From positions 124,001 to 188,000 of the forward strand of contig NZ_BAZK01000005.1 in the NCBI RefSeq assembly GCF_001310815.1: a stretch of DNA of 64,000 nucleotides. Reading direction: 5' to 3'. The stretch's first letter is position 1. Each line of letters opens with the position of its first letter. The stretch is from Pseudovibrio denitrificans JCM 12308 (lineage in GTDB: Bacteria; Pseudomonadota; Alphaproteobacteria; Rhizobiales; Stappiaceae). This document shows positions 17,245 through 26,330 of this stretch, piece after piece. The position numbers and the translations under genes are program-made. The notes beneath the pieces are model-generated. The model had not been told where the DNA came from. It made no database searches and was given only the letters and a program-made list of their open reading frames with translations.

Positions 17245-18171
17245 ATGAAAGTCGTCGCTAAAGTTGCTGCAGCTCTTGCTGTCAGCACAACCCTTCTTGC
17301 TGCGCCTGTGGCTCTGGCTGAAGAGAAAATCACCGAGTTCCGCATTGGTATTCTTGGTGGTGAAAACGAAGCGGATCGTCTTCGTTCTAACCAGTGTCTG
17401 GTTGATCGTTTTGAAAAGCTGCTTGGTGTTCCGGTTAAGCTTTTCCCGGCAGCTGACTATGCTGGCACCATTGAAGGCCTGAAGGGTGGAAATCTGGATT
17501 ATGCTGAGCTTGGCGCTTCCGGCTATTCCGCAGTTTATCTTTCTGCCCCAGATGCGGTTGAGCCTGTGCTGACCACTAAGCAGACTGATGGTGCGACTGG
17601 CTATTATTCTGTGATGGTTGCGCGTGCAGATTCCGGCATTGAAACTCTGGAAGACATGAAGGGTAAGCGCATGGGCTTTGCTGACCCAAACTCGACCTCA
17701 GGCTATCTAGTGCCTTCCGTTGCTTTTGATGAAATGGGCCTGAAGCTGGATGAGTACTTCGCGTCTACTCAGTTCTCTGGTGGCCATGAACAAAACGTTC
17801 TGGCTGTTTTGAATGGCGATGTTGATGGCGGTGTGACCTGGGCATCCGGCGTTGGTGAATGGGAAGAGGGCTACACCTCCGGTAACCTGCGCAAGATGGT
17901 TGATAAGGGCATGGTTGATATGTCCGATCTGGTTCAGGTGTGGAAGTCACCTTTGATCCCGAATGGCCCGCTTGTTGTACGCAAATCTCTGCCAGCTGAT
18001 GTGAAACAGAAGGTTGTTGCCTCGTTGAAGTCCATGGTGACCGACAACACCGAGTGTTTTTACTCCGCACAGGGCGGTGAGTATGCTGACTTCGTGGACG
18101 TGAACCACGACTTCTACAAGACTATTGTTGAAGCGCGTCGCCGCAAAATTGAAGCGAAAAAAGCTAACTAA
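17245..18171 (+). CDS. phnD: Phosphonate ABC transporter substrate-binding protein
   Basis: A 308-aa periplasmic protein that captures phosphonates or phosphate esters. The signal peptide ends at APVALA (about residue 25). The mature protein begins EEKITEFRIGILGGENEADR. Conserved family segments are YAELGASGYSAVYL, GKRMGFADPNSTSGYLVPS and DVDGGVTWASG. Length is normal. A G/C-rich terminator-like hairpin follows the stop codon, which should reduce expression of the permease genes relative to PhnD. Confidence 0.94.
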   Translation: MKVVAKVAAALAVSTTLLAAPVALAEEKITEFRIGILGGENEADRLRSNQCLVDRFEKLLGVPVKLFPAADYAGTIEGLKGGNLDYAELGASGYSAVYLSAPDAVEPVLTTKQTDGATGYYSVMVARADSGIETLEDMKGKRMGFADPNSTSGYLVPSVAFDEMGLKLDEYFASTQFSGGHEQNVLAVLNGDVDGGVTWASGVGEWEEGYTSGNLRKMVDKGMVDMSDLVQVWKSPLIPNGPLVVRKSLPADVKQKVVASLKSMVTDNTECFYSAQGGEYADFVDVNHDFYKTIVEARRRKIEAKKAN

Positions 18172-18187
18172 CTCTCATTGATTGTTG

Positions 18188-18220
18188 AAGGGCGCGGATC
18201 TCACCGCGCCCTTTCTTTAT
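18188..18220 (+). terminator. Hairpin between phnD and phnE (partial terminator)
   Basis: AAGGGCGCGG / CCGCGCCCTT with a 6-base loop, followed by TCTTT. It sits inside an operon, so it probably acts as a partial terminator or as a 3' stabiliser for phnCD mRNA. Confidence 0.7.
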
Positions 18221-18267
18221 GAGGGTCGCGAGGGCTCTCAGTTTTTTCCTGTTTGGAGGATGTTGAA

Positions 18268-19143
18268 GTGGCCGCTCATCTGGCGCTTGCCGAAGCTTCC
18301 CGTCTGGCCGAGATCTCTCAGGCCTATGAGCGAGTTGCCCGGCGCCGTACTCTTTATACAATAACACTGCTCGGGCTTTGTGCTTTGAGCATTTTCGGCG
18401 GCTTATATATTGCCGACGAGGCGAACTCCGGTGGCTTTTGGGCCGGGTTGGATAAATTCTTTGATTATCCGGTAGAGCTTTTCGTCGGGGCCTATGAAAA
18501 GGGATTGGTTGGTCTCTTCGGGCTTGTGCTTCAATACCTCCCTTATCTTCTGGAGACGGTGAACATTGCGCTGGTCTCTACGCTTCTGGCTTTCTTTCTT
18601 GGTGGTGCGCTGAGTTTTGTGGCCAGCCGCAATCTGGTGAGCAACCGGTATATTGTTGGTGTTATGCGCCGTGTGATGGATATCTTCCGTGCGTTTCCTG
18701 AAATCGTGATTGCGCTTTTGCTGGTGCTGATTTTCGGTCCGAGCCCAGTCGCTGCTGTGATTGCAGTGACCACGCACACGATTGGAGCCTTGGCCAAGCA
18801 GTTTTCTGAGGTGAATGAGAACTGTGACCTGAAGGCTGTTGAGGGGATCCGCAGTGTAGGGGGCAACTGGCTGGAGCAAATCCGCTTTGGCATTCTGCCT
18901 CAGGTGCTGCCGAACTTTCTTTCTTACGGGCTGCTTCGTCTGGAAGTGAATGTGCGTGCCTCGGCCATCCTCGGCTTTGTAGGGGCCGGTGGCCTTGGGG
19001 CCGAGCTGAAGATGGTGGTGGATTGGAACTACGGTGCCGACATTCTCGTCATTATCTTCATGCTGGTCATTTCTATTACATCCATTGACTACCTGAGCGG
19101 ATGGATGCGGCAGAAGCTGATTGGCCAGACAGGTCAGGTTTGA
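18268..19143 (+). CDS. phnE: Phosphonate ABC transporter permease (first copy)
   Basis: Inner-membrane permease of the phosphonate importer, about 291 aa. GTG at 18268 is favoured because GGAGG lies 8 bp upstream; a TTG at 18253 is also in frame. A cytoplasmic N-terminus leads into six or so membrane segments. The permease motif is visible (KQFSEVNENCDLKAVEGIRSVGGNW), followed by the family-typical NVRASAILGFVGAGGLGAEL. It works as a partner of the second PhnE, whose start is 12 bp downstream. Confidence 0.92.
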   Translation: MAAHLALAEASRLAEISQAYERVARRRTLYTITLLGLCALSIFGGLYIADEANSGGFWAGLDKFFDYPVELFVGAYEKGLVGLFGLVLQYLPYLLETVNIALVSTLLAFFLGGALSFVASRNLVSNRYIVGVMRRVMDIFRAFPEIVIALLLVLIFGPSPVAAVIAVTTHTIGALAKQFSEVNENCDLKAVEGIRSVGGNWLEQIRFGILPQVLPNFLSYGLLRLEVNVRASAILGFVGAGGLGAELKMVVDWNYGADILVIIFMLVISITSIDYLSGWMRQKLIGQTGQV

Positions 19144-19154
19144 GGGAACGCGCT

Positions 19155-20519
19155 ATGACAGATGTTCGTTTATCAGGCGCCGCGCTTTCCGATGATGCGC
19201 AGCGGTTGGGTACTCTCTATCCCGGTATCATTGAGCAGGGTTGGAAAAAGCGGCTGTTAGGGCCCGGGCTTTCTCTGCTCGTTGTTGTCTATCTCGTGAT
19301 TTGCTTTTTTGCTTTCGGCGTTTCGGGCGTGATTGAAAAAGCTCGCGGGGACATGGCGCAGTTGTTTGCGCTGGATGCTTATGCTCACAAAGTGCACGCG
19401 AAGTATCAGTTCAAGAAAGCGGATCAGGGCTTTGTTGTGAGCCTGGAAGGCAATCGGCGCTCTATATATAAAGAGCAGCCAAACTGGATTGCGCAGTCTG
19501 GCGGTCAAACCACCATTGATCTTGGCGGAGATGGAGTGCTGCGGTTTGGGGATGGGGTGGTGACCTATGCCCATCCTTCTTATGAGCAGGACTTTATATT
19601 CAAGGTTGGAGATGGCGCGCCGCAGTTTGTGTCTGGTGCGGCGGCTGACTGGCTTAAGGTTTCCAAGACGCAGGTGAATGCGCGCCCCTCTTTATATACC
19701 CGTATCTGGCTGACGAAGAGCAAGGTTGAAGTGCATCGCTACTTTGTGGGTTGGGAAAACTTCTGGTTCGACTTTGACAGTAAGCTGAATAGGCTGAGCT
19801 CGGGGGAGCTGCTTTCGCTGGCATTCTCTTCTGACAGGATTGATCCGGATGTTTCCAACCTGCGCTTTATGTTCAATGAGTTTTGGACAAACAGTGAGTG
19901 GCAGCATGGTGAAGTCTATTTTGCTTTGCTGCAGACTTTGATCATGGCTGTGGTTGGGACACTGATTGCCGGCATTCTGGCTTTGCCTCTGGCCTTTGCT
20001 GCTGCGGCGAATGTGAATCCGGTTAAGTTAGCTCGGACAGGTGTCCGGCGGTTCTTCGATTTCCTGCGCGGGGTCGACATGCTGATCTGGTCACTGATCT
20101 TTATCCGAGCGTTTGGGTTGGGGCCTCTTTCCGGTATCTTTGCGATCTTCTTCACCGATACGGGGACATTCGGTAAGCTGTTCTCTGAGGCGATTGAGAA
20201 TGCGGACAAGAAGCAGGCTGAAGGAGTTCAGGCAACAGGGGCTTCTCCGGTTCAGAAATATCGGTTCGGTCTGTTTCCGCAAATTCTGCCGCTCTTCATT
20301 TCTCAGATGCTTTACTATCTGGAGAGTAATACCCGCAGCGCGACTGTGATTGGGGCTCTGGGAGCAGGGGGCATCGGCCTCAAGCTGATTGAGACAATGC
20401 GCACGCGCCAGGATTGGGAGAATACGCTCTACCTTATCTTCCTCATTATTATTGTCGTGATGCTGATGGATCAGCTCTCGGGATGGTTGCGCAGGAAGCT
20501 GATTGAGGGACAAGCCTAA
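19155..20519 (+). CDS. phnE: Phosphonate ABC transporter permease (second, long copy)
   Basis: A 454-aa permease, much longer than the first PhnE. After a first membrane segment (residues about 38-60) there is a domain of about 170 residues (residues 60-235) with no membrane segments, presumably periplasmic, and then the usual permease core with KLFSEAIENADKKQAEGVQATGAS and ESNTRSATVIGALGAGGIGLKL. Long PhnE forms of this kind occur in alphaproteobacterial phnCDE1E2 operons. ATG 19155 is used; an in-frame start 54 bp upstream would overlap the first phnE. No C-P lyase genes follow. Confidence 0.92.
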   Translation: MTDVRLSGAALSDDAQRLGTLYPGIIEQGWKKRLLGPGLSLLVVVYLVICFFAFGVSGVIEKARGDMAQLFALDAYAHKVHAKYQFKKADQGFVVSLEGNRRSIYKEQPNWIAQSGGQTTIDLGGDGVLRFGDGVVTYAHPSYEQDFIFKVGDGAPQFVSGAAADWLKVSKTQVNARPSLYTRIWLTKSKVEVHRYFVGWENFWFDFDSKLNRLSSGELLSLAFSSDRIDPDVSNLRFMFNEFWTNSEWQHGEVYFALLQTLIMAVVGTLIAGILALPLAFAAAANVNPVKLARTGVRRFFDFLRGVDMLIWSLIFIRAFGLGPLSGIFAIFFTDTGTFGKLFSEAIENADKKQAEGVQATGASPVQKYRFGLFPQILPLFISQMLYYLESNTRSATVIGALGAGGIGLKLIETMRTRQDWENTLYLIFLIIIVVMLMDQLSGWLRRKLIEGQA

Positions 20520-20544
20520 GTCTCAAACACGGTTTTGATTGAAG

Positions 20545-20578
20545 AGGGCAGTCACATAAGTGGCTGCCCTTTTGTTTT
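20545..20578 (+). terminator. Terminator of the phn operon
   Basis: An 11-bp stem (AGGGCAGTCAC / GTGGCTGCCCT, one G-T pair) with an ATAA loop, then TTTGTTTT. Confidence 0.88.
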
Positions 20579-21283
20579 GAGTGCTGTTTTGTGGTGCGTT
20601 TTATCGGGAAAAACGGATTGCTGGTAGGCTTGTCCACATCGCGCACGGCATTGTCAAAAAATGCATTTAGGCTTTGGATATTTGGATCTGAAGTGAATTT
20701 ATGACTTAAGTGTTTGATATTGTTGAATTTTATCGTATTGATGTATTTGGTGTAATGTTATTCATCAATAATGTTTATGTAATTGATTTGTGGTGTGGTC
20801 GTGATGTGTTCGATCTCAGATTTCGTGTTTAGGTATGTATTTCTAAGTTTGGCTCACTGAATATTGCCGCAGAAAACATAGAGTTGTAGGGTGGATGTAC
20901 TCGGGTTGTAGCCAGTATGACTTGGGTTGATAAGTGAATTCTTAATATCACAAAATATGATGTATATTTACGCGCAAGTTGCTTCAGTTTCTCTTTGAGA
21001 ACGCTCTGAGGTGAAGCTGGAACGCAATATATTCCTTCATTTCTGGTGTGTTAATTGTGTCACATCGGTATTTCGCGAAATTCAAACTCCATTTGAATGA
21101 TTGATTAAAATCGAAATATCACAAATATTGATGTTGTGAACAGCGCGGGGCACACATGACGGTGCCCGCTGAGAAAATCATTGTTTCAAACATTGATTTG
21201 ACCGGCAAGCGCAAGTGGGGAGCCAGAGTGGTCAGGGATCGACATAGGGTCGAGCTGCTCTGGTTTTAAAGAAAGTTAGAATT
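20579..21283. other. AT-rich intergenic region upstream of porin 1
   Basis: About 700 bases without a supportable gene. The composition is much richer in A and T than the flanks, with many short ATT/TAT tracts between 20690 and 21130. The last 130 bases are a G/C-richer leader containing GGGCAC...GTGCCC (about 21148-21166). It probably holds the porin promoter and a long untranslated leader. Confidence 0.5.
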
Positions 21284-22456
21284 ATGAACTTTAAGGCTAT
21301 CGCAATCGCAGCCGCTGCTGCAGCTGCTGCAACTTCCGCTCAGGCTGCTGATCTTCCAGCTGACATCGCGCCAGTAGACTACGTACGCATCAACGACGCA
21401 TACGGCGCAGGCTTCTTCGTTCTGCCTGGCACTGAGACTGCAATCAAAATCGGCGGTCGTATCCGTGTTGAAGCAAAAATCAACAACCTGACCGAAGACG
21501 AAGATTTCGGTAATGACAAGAACAACCACAACTTCCGCTCCCGTGCTAACCTGCGCGTTGACACCCGTACTCAGTCCGAGCTGGGCCTGATCCGTACATA
21601 CATGGATTTCCAGTACACTTCTGACTCTGACAAGCGCGGCAATGAAGGCGTTAAGCTGGACAAAGGTTACGTTCAGATCGGTGGCTTCACCTTCGGTCGT
21701 GCAACTTCCGCATTCGATCTGTGGACCGGTGACCTGTCCTCTAACGTCTTTGATCGTCACATGGCTGATGACACCGTTTGGCAGGCATCCTACACCCACG
21801 CACTTGCAAACGGCCTGACACTTGCCGCTTCTATTGAAGACAATGCTGACCGTGAGCACGGTGCGGACACCGGTACTGTAGACTCCGAAGGTGATCGTGT
21901 AATCAGCAAAGCTGGCAACACCATTCCAACATTCGTTGCTAAAGCACTTCTTACCCAAGGTTGGGGCTGGGCAGGCGTTTCTGGTGCTGTAACAAAGCTT
22001 GACGCAGAAGCTGCAGATTCATCTGAAGTTGGTTATGGCGTAGCTGGTGGCTTTGGCTTCAATCTTGATATGATTGCTCCAGGTGACACCATTAACTTCC
22101 AGGCTGCTTACGCAAAAGGCGCTATGGCTTACGTTGGTGCTGACGACACTGTTGATGCAGTTCTCGATGGCGACAACCTTGAAGCTAACAAGGCATGGTC
22201 TGTTGTTGCTGGTTATAAGCACCACTGGACTTCCGAGCTGTCTTCCGGTCTTGAAGGCTCATACCTCGATGTAGAATCTGGCGATGAAGCAATCCTCGCA
22301 GACTTTAACGAAGTTGTTGTAGCTGGCACTCTTGAATACCGCCCAGTTTCCGGTCTTCTGTTCTCTGCTGGTGCTGGTTGGAAACAGGAAGATGTTGACG
22401 GTGCTGACAAAACAGATGCTGCAACTTTGAACTTCCGCGTAGAGCGTTCTTTCTAA
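21284..22456 (+). CDS. Porin, Omp2/Porin_2 family (paralog 1)
   Basis: A 390-aa outer-membrane beta-barrel of the alphaproteobacterial Porin_2 family. The signal peptide is an alanine tract ending in SAQA (about residue 22). The mature start ADLPADIAPVDYVRINDAYGAGFFVLPG is the family signature, but the two cysteines present in the other three paralogs (ACDAFG and DTCIK positions) are replaced (IND; ETAIK). It ends in aromatic F after FRVERSF, as expected for BAM recognition. Strands alternate with acidic loops. It is the first of four tandem paralogs, with its own terminator. Confidence 0.93.
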   Translation: MNFKAIAIAAAAAAAATSAQAADLPADIAPVDYVRINDAYGAGFFVLPGTETAIKIGGRIRVEAKINNLTEDEDFGNDKNNHNFRSRANLRVDTRTQSELGLIRTYMDFQYTSDSDKRGNEGVKLDKGYVQIGGFTFGRATSAFDLWTGDLSSNVFDRHMADDTVWQASYTHALANGLTLAASIEDNADREHGADTGTVDSEGDRVISKAGNTIPTFVAKALLTQGWGWAGVSGAVTKLDAEAADSSEVGYGVAGGFGFNLDMIAPGDTINFQAAYAKGAMAYVGADDTVDAVLDGDNLEANKAWSVVAGYKHHWTSELSSGLEGSYLDVESGDEAILADFNEVVVAGTLEYRPVSGLLFSAGAGWKQEDVDGADKTDAATLNFRVERSF

Positions 22457-22521
22457 GGTTGAGTTAAGCTTTAGACCTCCATTGGACCTTCAATAATCCT
22501 GATTTTCCAATGACTCTCATT

Positions 22522-22555
22522 CCCGGTGGTGTCCAAAACCACCGGGTTCCTCCGT
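22522..22555 (+). terminator. Terminator-like hairpin after porin 1
   Basis: CCCGGTGGT / ACCACCGGG with a 7-base loop. The tail is poor in T (TTCCTCCGTTTG). The upstream flank (ATCCTGATTTTCCAATGACTCTC) is matched by a similar sequence near 26460-26485. Confidence 0.7.
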
Positions 22556-23067
22556 TTGTTAAGGCCGGCCAATGAATGAGCTTGCCTATTTCTCCTTCAG
22601 ATTTGCTTGTTAAATTTTAGTCAGCATTTTAATCCCCAGTGCGCGATTTTTTGCAGCAACTCTTTGGGATTGTATAACTTTAATAGTTTGTACTCATAAA
22701 CCTCCTCGCTTTCGAGGGGGAATATCCATATAAATTCAAATGGTTGGCTAATATTAGAATAGCTATGAGTTGGCCCGCTTTATTTGTACGGACTGCGTCT
22801 TTCCAAAAGCCGTTGTGTCAAAAAAAACACACTACTTTCGCGTGGTGATGTTTCTCCCCTTTCAAACTACTAGGTTGATATTGCGATCTTCCATCTCGTC
22901 GGGCATCAATATGTCCATCGACGCGGTCGAGCCGATTGATTGCTTTGCCAAATTTTGGGCGAGCCTCTCAGGTTCTCGTGTCGCTGGGAAAAGAGGAAAT
23001 GTGAGCTGCTCCAAACAGGTCACGCCAATTTCCTCTTTCTATTGAGAGACATTGGAAGGTCAGGATT
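22556..23067. other. Intergenic region between porins 1 and 2, with repeated motifs
   Basis: No gene is supported. It holds TTGCCTATTTCTC at 22582-22594, a hairpin CCTCCTCG/CGAGGGGG at 22701-22720 without a T-run, and a GTGT-(A)n-ACAC element at 22815-22830. The motif and the A-tract element recur between porins 2 and 3, suggesting that the regulatory regions were duplicated with the genes. A 91-codon frame at 22770-23045 lacks any protein-like feature. Confidence 0.5.
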
Positions 23068-24171
23068 ATGAACGTTAAGACTCTTGCACTCGCTGCAGCA
23101 GCTGCTGCAGCTGCAACTTCTGCACAGGCTGCAGATCTGCCACTCGCTGCTGAGCCAGTAAACTACGTAAAAGCATGTGACGCATTCGGCGCTGGTTACT
23201 TCCAGCTGCCAGGCAAAGACACCTGCATCAAACTCGGCGGCCGTATCCGCGCTCAGTACGTTTCCCACAACCTGCAGGACGGTCTGGAAGACGTAACTGG
23301 TAAAGACAAAGACGGTAAAGATATAACTAACGACTGGTCTGCATATACCCGTGGTTACCTGTACTTCACATCTATGACTGCTACCGATATCGGTACAATC
23401 AAGACATTTACCGAGTTGACTGCAACTTGGGATCAGAATGGCTCTGGTGAGAATGGTATTGGCGACGCTTGGGTTCAGATTGGTGCTGACTACGGTACTT
23501 TCCTGTTCGGTCGTGAATCTTCCGTGTTTGATGGCTTCACCGGCTACACTTGGATCGTTCCAGGCGGTATCTCCCTGTCAGACGTTTCCACACTGCAGGC
23601 ATCCTTCACAGCTGACCTTGGCAACGGCTTCACTGCGGCTGCTTCTGTAGAAGATTCTTCTTACCGTGGTGGTGATGAGAATGCTGTTGACTTCATTGGT
23701 GCTCTGAAAGTTTCTCAGGGTTGGGGTTCTTTCCAGCTTTCTGGTGCAGCGCACAACAAAGCTGACGGCGACGGTTATGGTTACGCAGCTGGTGCAACTG
23801 CAACCTTCAACCTCGACATGGTTCGTGAAGGTACAGAAATCACTTTCCAGGCTCAGTATGCTGACGAAGCTGGTGCTTACATCACTTCCAGCAAAGACGA
23901 CGCAGCGAAGAGCGGTTACTCCCTGTCTGGTGGTCTCGAAACAGCTCTGTCTGACAAAGTATCCGCTCAGCTCGACGTTTCCCACGTTGCGTTTGACGAT
24001 GACAGTGCAGACTACACCAAGACTTCTGTGAACGGTTCTATCGTTTACTCTCCAGTTGCAGGTCTTGGCCTGGCTCTGGCTGCTGGTTGGAACACTCAGG
24101 ATGACGACGACGCAGCTACAAAATTCGAAGACGAAACCAAAATTGGTGCTCGTGTTCAGTACACCTTCTAA
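23068..24171 (+). CDS. Porin, Omp2/Porin_2 family (paralog 2)
   Basis: A 367-aa outer-membrane porin with the same alanine-rich signal peptide (MNVKTLALAAAAAAAATSAQA). It keeps the two N-terminal cysteines of the family (KACDAFGAGYF and DTCIKLGGRIR), likely disulfide-bonded. Barrel strands run through to ARVQYTF. It shares the mature N-terminus with paralog 3 almost residue for residue, so these two are the closest pair. RBS GGAAGG lies before the ATG. Own terminator at 24219. Confidence 0.93.
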   Translation: MNVKTLALAAAAAAAATSAQAADLPLAAEPVNYVKACDAFGAGYFQLPGKDTCIKLGGRIRAQYVSHNLQDGLEDVTGKDKDGKDITNDWSAYTRGYLYFTSMTATDIGTIKTFTELTATWDQNGSGENGIGDAWVQIGADYGTFLFGRESSVFDGFTGYTWIVPGGISLSDVSTLQASFTADLGNGFTAAASVEDSSYRGGDENAVDFIGALKVSQGWGSFQLSGAAHNKADGDGYGYAAGATATFNLDMVREGTEITFQAQYADEAGAYITSSKDDAAKSGYSLSGGLETALSDKVSAQLDVSHVAFDDDSADYTKTSVNGSIVYSPVAGLGLALAAGWNTQDDDDAATKFEDETKIGARVQYTF

Positions 24172-24218
24172 TCTGGTGTAAAAATTTTATAGCTTAATCG
24201 CTATTTGGTTTTTGAGAG

Positions 24219-24248
24219 CCTCGGTAGTACAAACTACCGGGGTTTTTT
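24219..24248 (+). terminator. Terminator of porin 2
   Basis: CCTCGGTAGT / ACTACCGGGG (one T-G pair), loop ACAA, followed by six T residues. Confidence 0.9.
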
Positions 24249-24896
24249 CGTGCTTCAAGTAGGGCTTTCCCAATAAGAGTAAATTCTATTTGATGAGCGG
24301 TGAGGGTTATGTTGTCGAGGCAGCTTTTACCGTCAACATCACGGTTGCTTGCAGCGTCATGCGCGTCTGTTTTGAAAAGGCGCTCTGTTTACGCTCATTA
24401 GATTATTTGTTAGCTAGTTTCTGATCCGATGAGCGGCAACGGAGTTTATAGCTTGCGTATTGCTGTAACTGATAGTCGTGCGGATATGCGCCTATTAATA
24501 GATATATAAGTGTTCGCTCAGTATCTCCGTAGGCACTCTTTACATTCGTCTGTTTGTCAGATCCTTGTCTAAATCTATGAGATAGGCAGGGTCTTCAACT
24601 TAATCTTGATAATAAAGTTTGAAGGGCAATCTAGATCGAACTCGGACTTGATTGCCTATTTCTCTAGTTATTTTATTCACACTGCGCTGTGCGAGGGGTA
24701 CTGATGTGCCTATGAACGTTTACGTCGTATGCAGGACGTTGCTGTTATTTTGTCATGCTCTCTGCTCTTGGTATTAAAGCATTGAATTTAATAGATAATA
24801 TTTACTGAAATATTTCTCCTAGGTCGTGTCTCCATATTGTCATGGAGGCAAAGTGATAACTTTTGCTTTTCATAAACTGATTTGATTTGCCTATTT

Positions 24897-24957
24897 GTCG
24901 TGTTGTAAAAAAAACACATGTAAAATTTGACAAATAGAAATAGGCAATATGACGACC
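24897..24957. repeat. Inverted repeat built on the TTGCCTATTT motif
   Basis: TTGCCTATTTGTC (24897-24909) faces GACAAATAGAAATAGGCAA (24939-24957). The right arm is the inverse of the left with a six-base CTATTT duplication. Between them lies GTGT-(A)8-ACAC (24910-24927), itself an inverted pair. Other copies of the core are at 22582 and 24652. Two tandem operator sites or a transcribed stem-loop are both possible. Confidence 0.65.
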
Positions 24958-25002
24958 AGAATAGGCTTGCCTAATAATCTCAACATTGTAATTTCTCCCC
25001 AC

Positions 25003-25057
25003 GAACCTTCAGGGGGCTTTCTCTTCAAGTAGGCGCTTGAATTGAGGCGGAAGGTTC
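25003..25057 (+). promoter_or_regulatory. Long hairpin in the porin 3 leader
   Basis: An outer stem GAACCTTC (25003-25010) / GAAGGTTC (25050-25057) encloses an inner stem TTCAAG (25024-25029) / CTTGAA (25036-25041). It ends about 105 bases before the porin 3 start and could be a structured mRNA leader. No known riboswitch is recognised. Confidence 0.45.
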
Positions 25058-25162
25058 ACGGGGACAGTTCAGATACGTTTGATGACGGTGCTCGCACCTG
25101 AATTGCGGTTTGATGATCTGTTTTAAATAAAGTTTAAAATCCTAATTTATGGGAAGCTTGTG

Positions 25163-26281
25163 ATGAACTTCAAGAAAATCGCTATCGCAGCAGCTGCTGC
25201 TGCAGCAGCAACTCCAGCAATGGCTGCTGACCTTCCAGTAGTTGCTGAGCCAGTAAACTACGTACAGGCATGTGACGCATTCGGCGCTGGCTATTTCCAG
25301 CTGCCAGGCCAGGACACCTGCATCCGCGTACATGGTCGCATCCGCACCAACTACACTTCTCATGACCTGACCAAATCTTATGACGAAGTTCTGGAAGCTG
25401 CAGTACCTGCTAACCCGGCAACAGTAACTCCTGCAAAAGCTGAAGTTAGAAATACTTATTCTGCATACGCTCGTGGTTACATCTACCTCGAGTCTATGAC
25501 TGACACTGAGTTCGCTTCCATCAAGACCTACACTGAACTGACAGGTACTTGGAACGACGATAACACCAGCTCTGTTGGCACAGGTAGCGCATACGTACAG
25601 CTTGGCTTCGATAATGTTTCTGTTCTGATCGGTCGCACTGGTGGCGTATTTGATCCATTTGGTGGTTACTCCGAAATCGGTACTGTTGGTCCAGTTGCTG
25701 GTGGTGAAGATGCGCTTCAGATCTCCGCAACAGCAGACCTCGGTAACGGTCTGACCGCTTCCTTCGGTATCCTGGACTCCAACGCATATGGCGGCGCATC
25801 CAAAGATGCTAACTTTGAAGCTGGCCTGTCTTATACTCAGGGTATGGTTTCCGCGTCCGTATTTGCTGCAGCACATGCTTACAACAACGATGACTACGGC
25901 TTCGCAGTTGCTGGTCAGGTTGAAGCAGACGTAACAGACAGCGTAAAAGTTGGCTTCGGTGCTGCTTACGCTGACTCTGCTCTGTCTTACATCGGCGGAA
26001 ACCGTGACTTTGCTCAGTTCACAGACGCTCTGGGTGCAACTGGCTACAACCTCGTAGCTGGCGCAGAATTCGGTCTGTCTGACACTGTAACTGCAGCTCT
26101 CGATGCATCTTACACTTCAATCGATGTATCTGGCTTTGACGCTAGCGTAACTACTGTAAACGCTTCTGTTGTTTACGCTCCAGTTGCTGGCCTGAAGTTC
26201 GTTGTTGACGGTGGTCTTGCACGTGACTCTGAAGACGGTGAGCTGGCAAAAATCTCCACTCGCGTTCAGTACTCCTTCTAA
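25163..26281 (+). CDS. Porin, Omp2/Porin_2 family (paralog 3)
   Basis: A 372-aa outer-membrane porin. ATG 25163 gives MNFKKIAIAAAA, matching paralog 1; a GTG one codon upstream is less likely. The alanine-rich signal ends AMAADLP. The conserved start AEPVNYVQACDAFGAGYFQL and DTCIRVHGRIR carry the family cysteines. It ends in TRVQYSF. The second half has lost many acidic loop residues compared with paralog 2, so pore selectivity may differ. Own terminator at 26298. Confidence 0.93.
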   Translation: MNFKKIAIAAAAAAAATPAMAADLPVVAEPVNYVQACDAFGAGYFQLPGQDTCIRVHGRIRTNYTSHDLTKSYDEVLEAAVPANPATVTPAKAEVRNTYSAYARGYIYLESMTDTEFASIKTYTELTGTWNDDNTSSVGTGSAYVQLGFDNVSVLIGRTGGVFDPFGGYSEIGTVGPVAGGEDALQISATADLGNGLTASFGILDSNAYGGASKDANFEAGLSYTQGMVSASVFAAAHAYNNDDYGFAVAGQVEADVTDSVKVGFGAAYADSALSYIGGNRDFAQFTDALGATGYNLVAGAEFGLSDTVTAALDASYTSIDVSGFDASVTTVNASVVYAPVAGLKFVVDGGLARDSEDGELAKISTRVQYSF

Positions 26282-26297
26282 GATCTCTTAGATTTAG

Positions 26298-26330
26298 GGT
26301 CTCGGCGGCGGTGTCGCCGGGACCGTTTTT
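26298..26330 (+). terminator. Terminator of porin 3
   Basis: GGTCTCGGCG / CGCCGGGACC (one T-G pair), 7-base loop, followed by GTTTTT. Confidence 0.9.

Larger units (their letters stand above)
24249..25162. other. 910-bp intergenic region between porins 2 and 3
   Basis: No gene is supported. It contains an inverted pair GGCAATC (24625-24631) / GATTGCC (24650-24656), a second copy of TTGCCTATTTCTC (24652-24664), the inverted-repeat element 24897-24957 and the leader hairpin 25003-25057 (listed separately). It is rich in A and T. It may hide a small RNA or the promoter of porin 3. Confidence 0.5.

Noticed and set aside
22770..23045. 91-codon ORF between porins 1 and 2
   Set aside because: Lies in a spacer with regulatory repeats, has no ribosome-binding site and no protein-like domain pattern.
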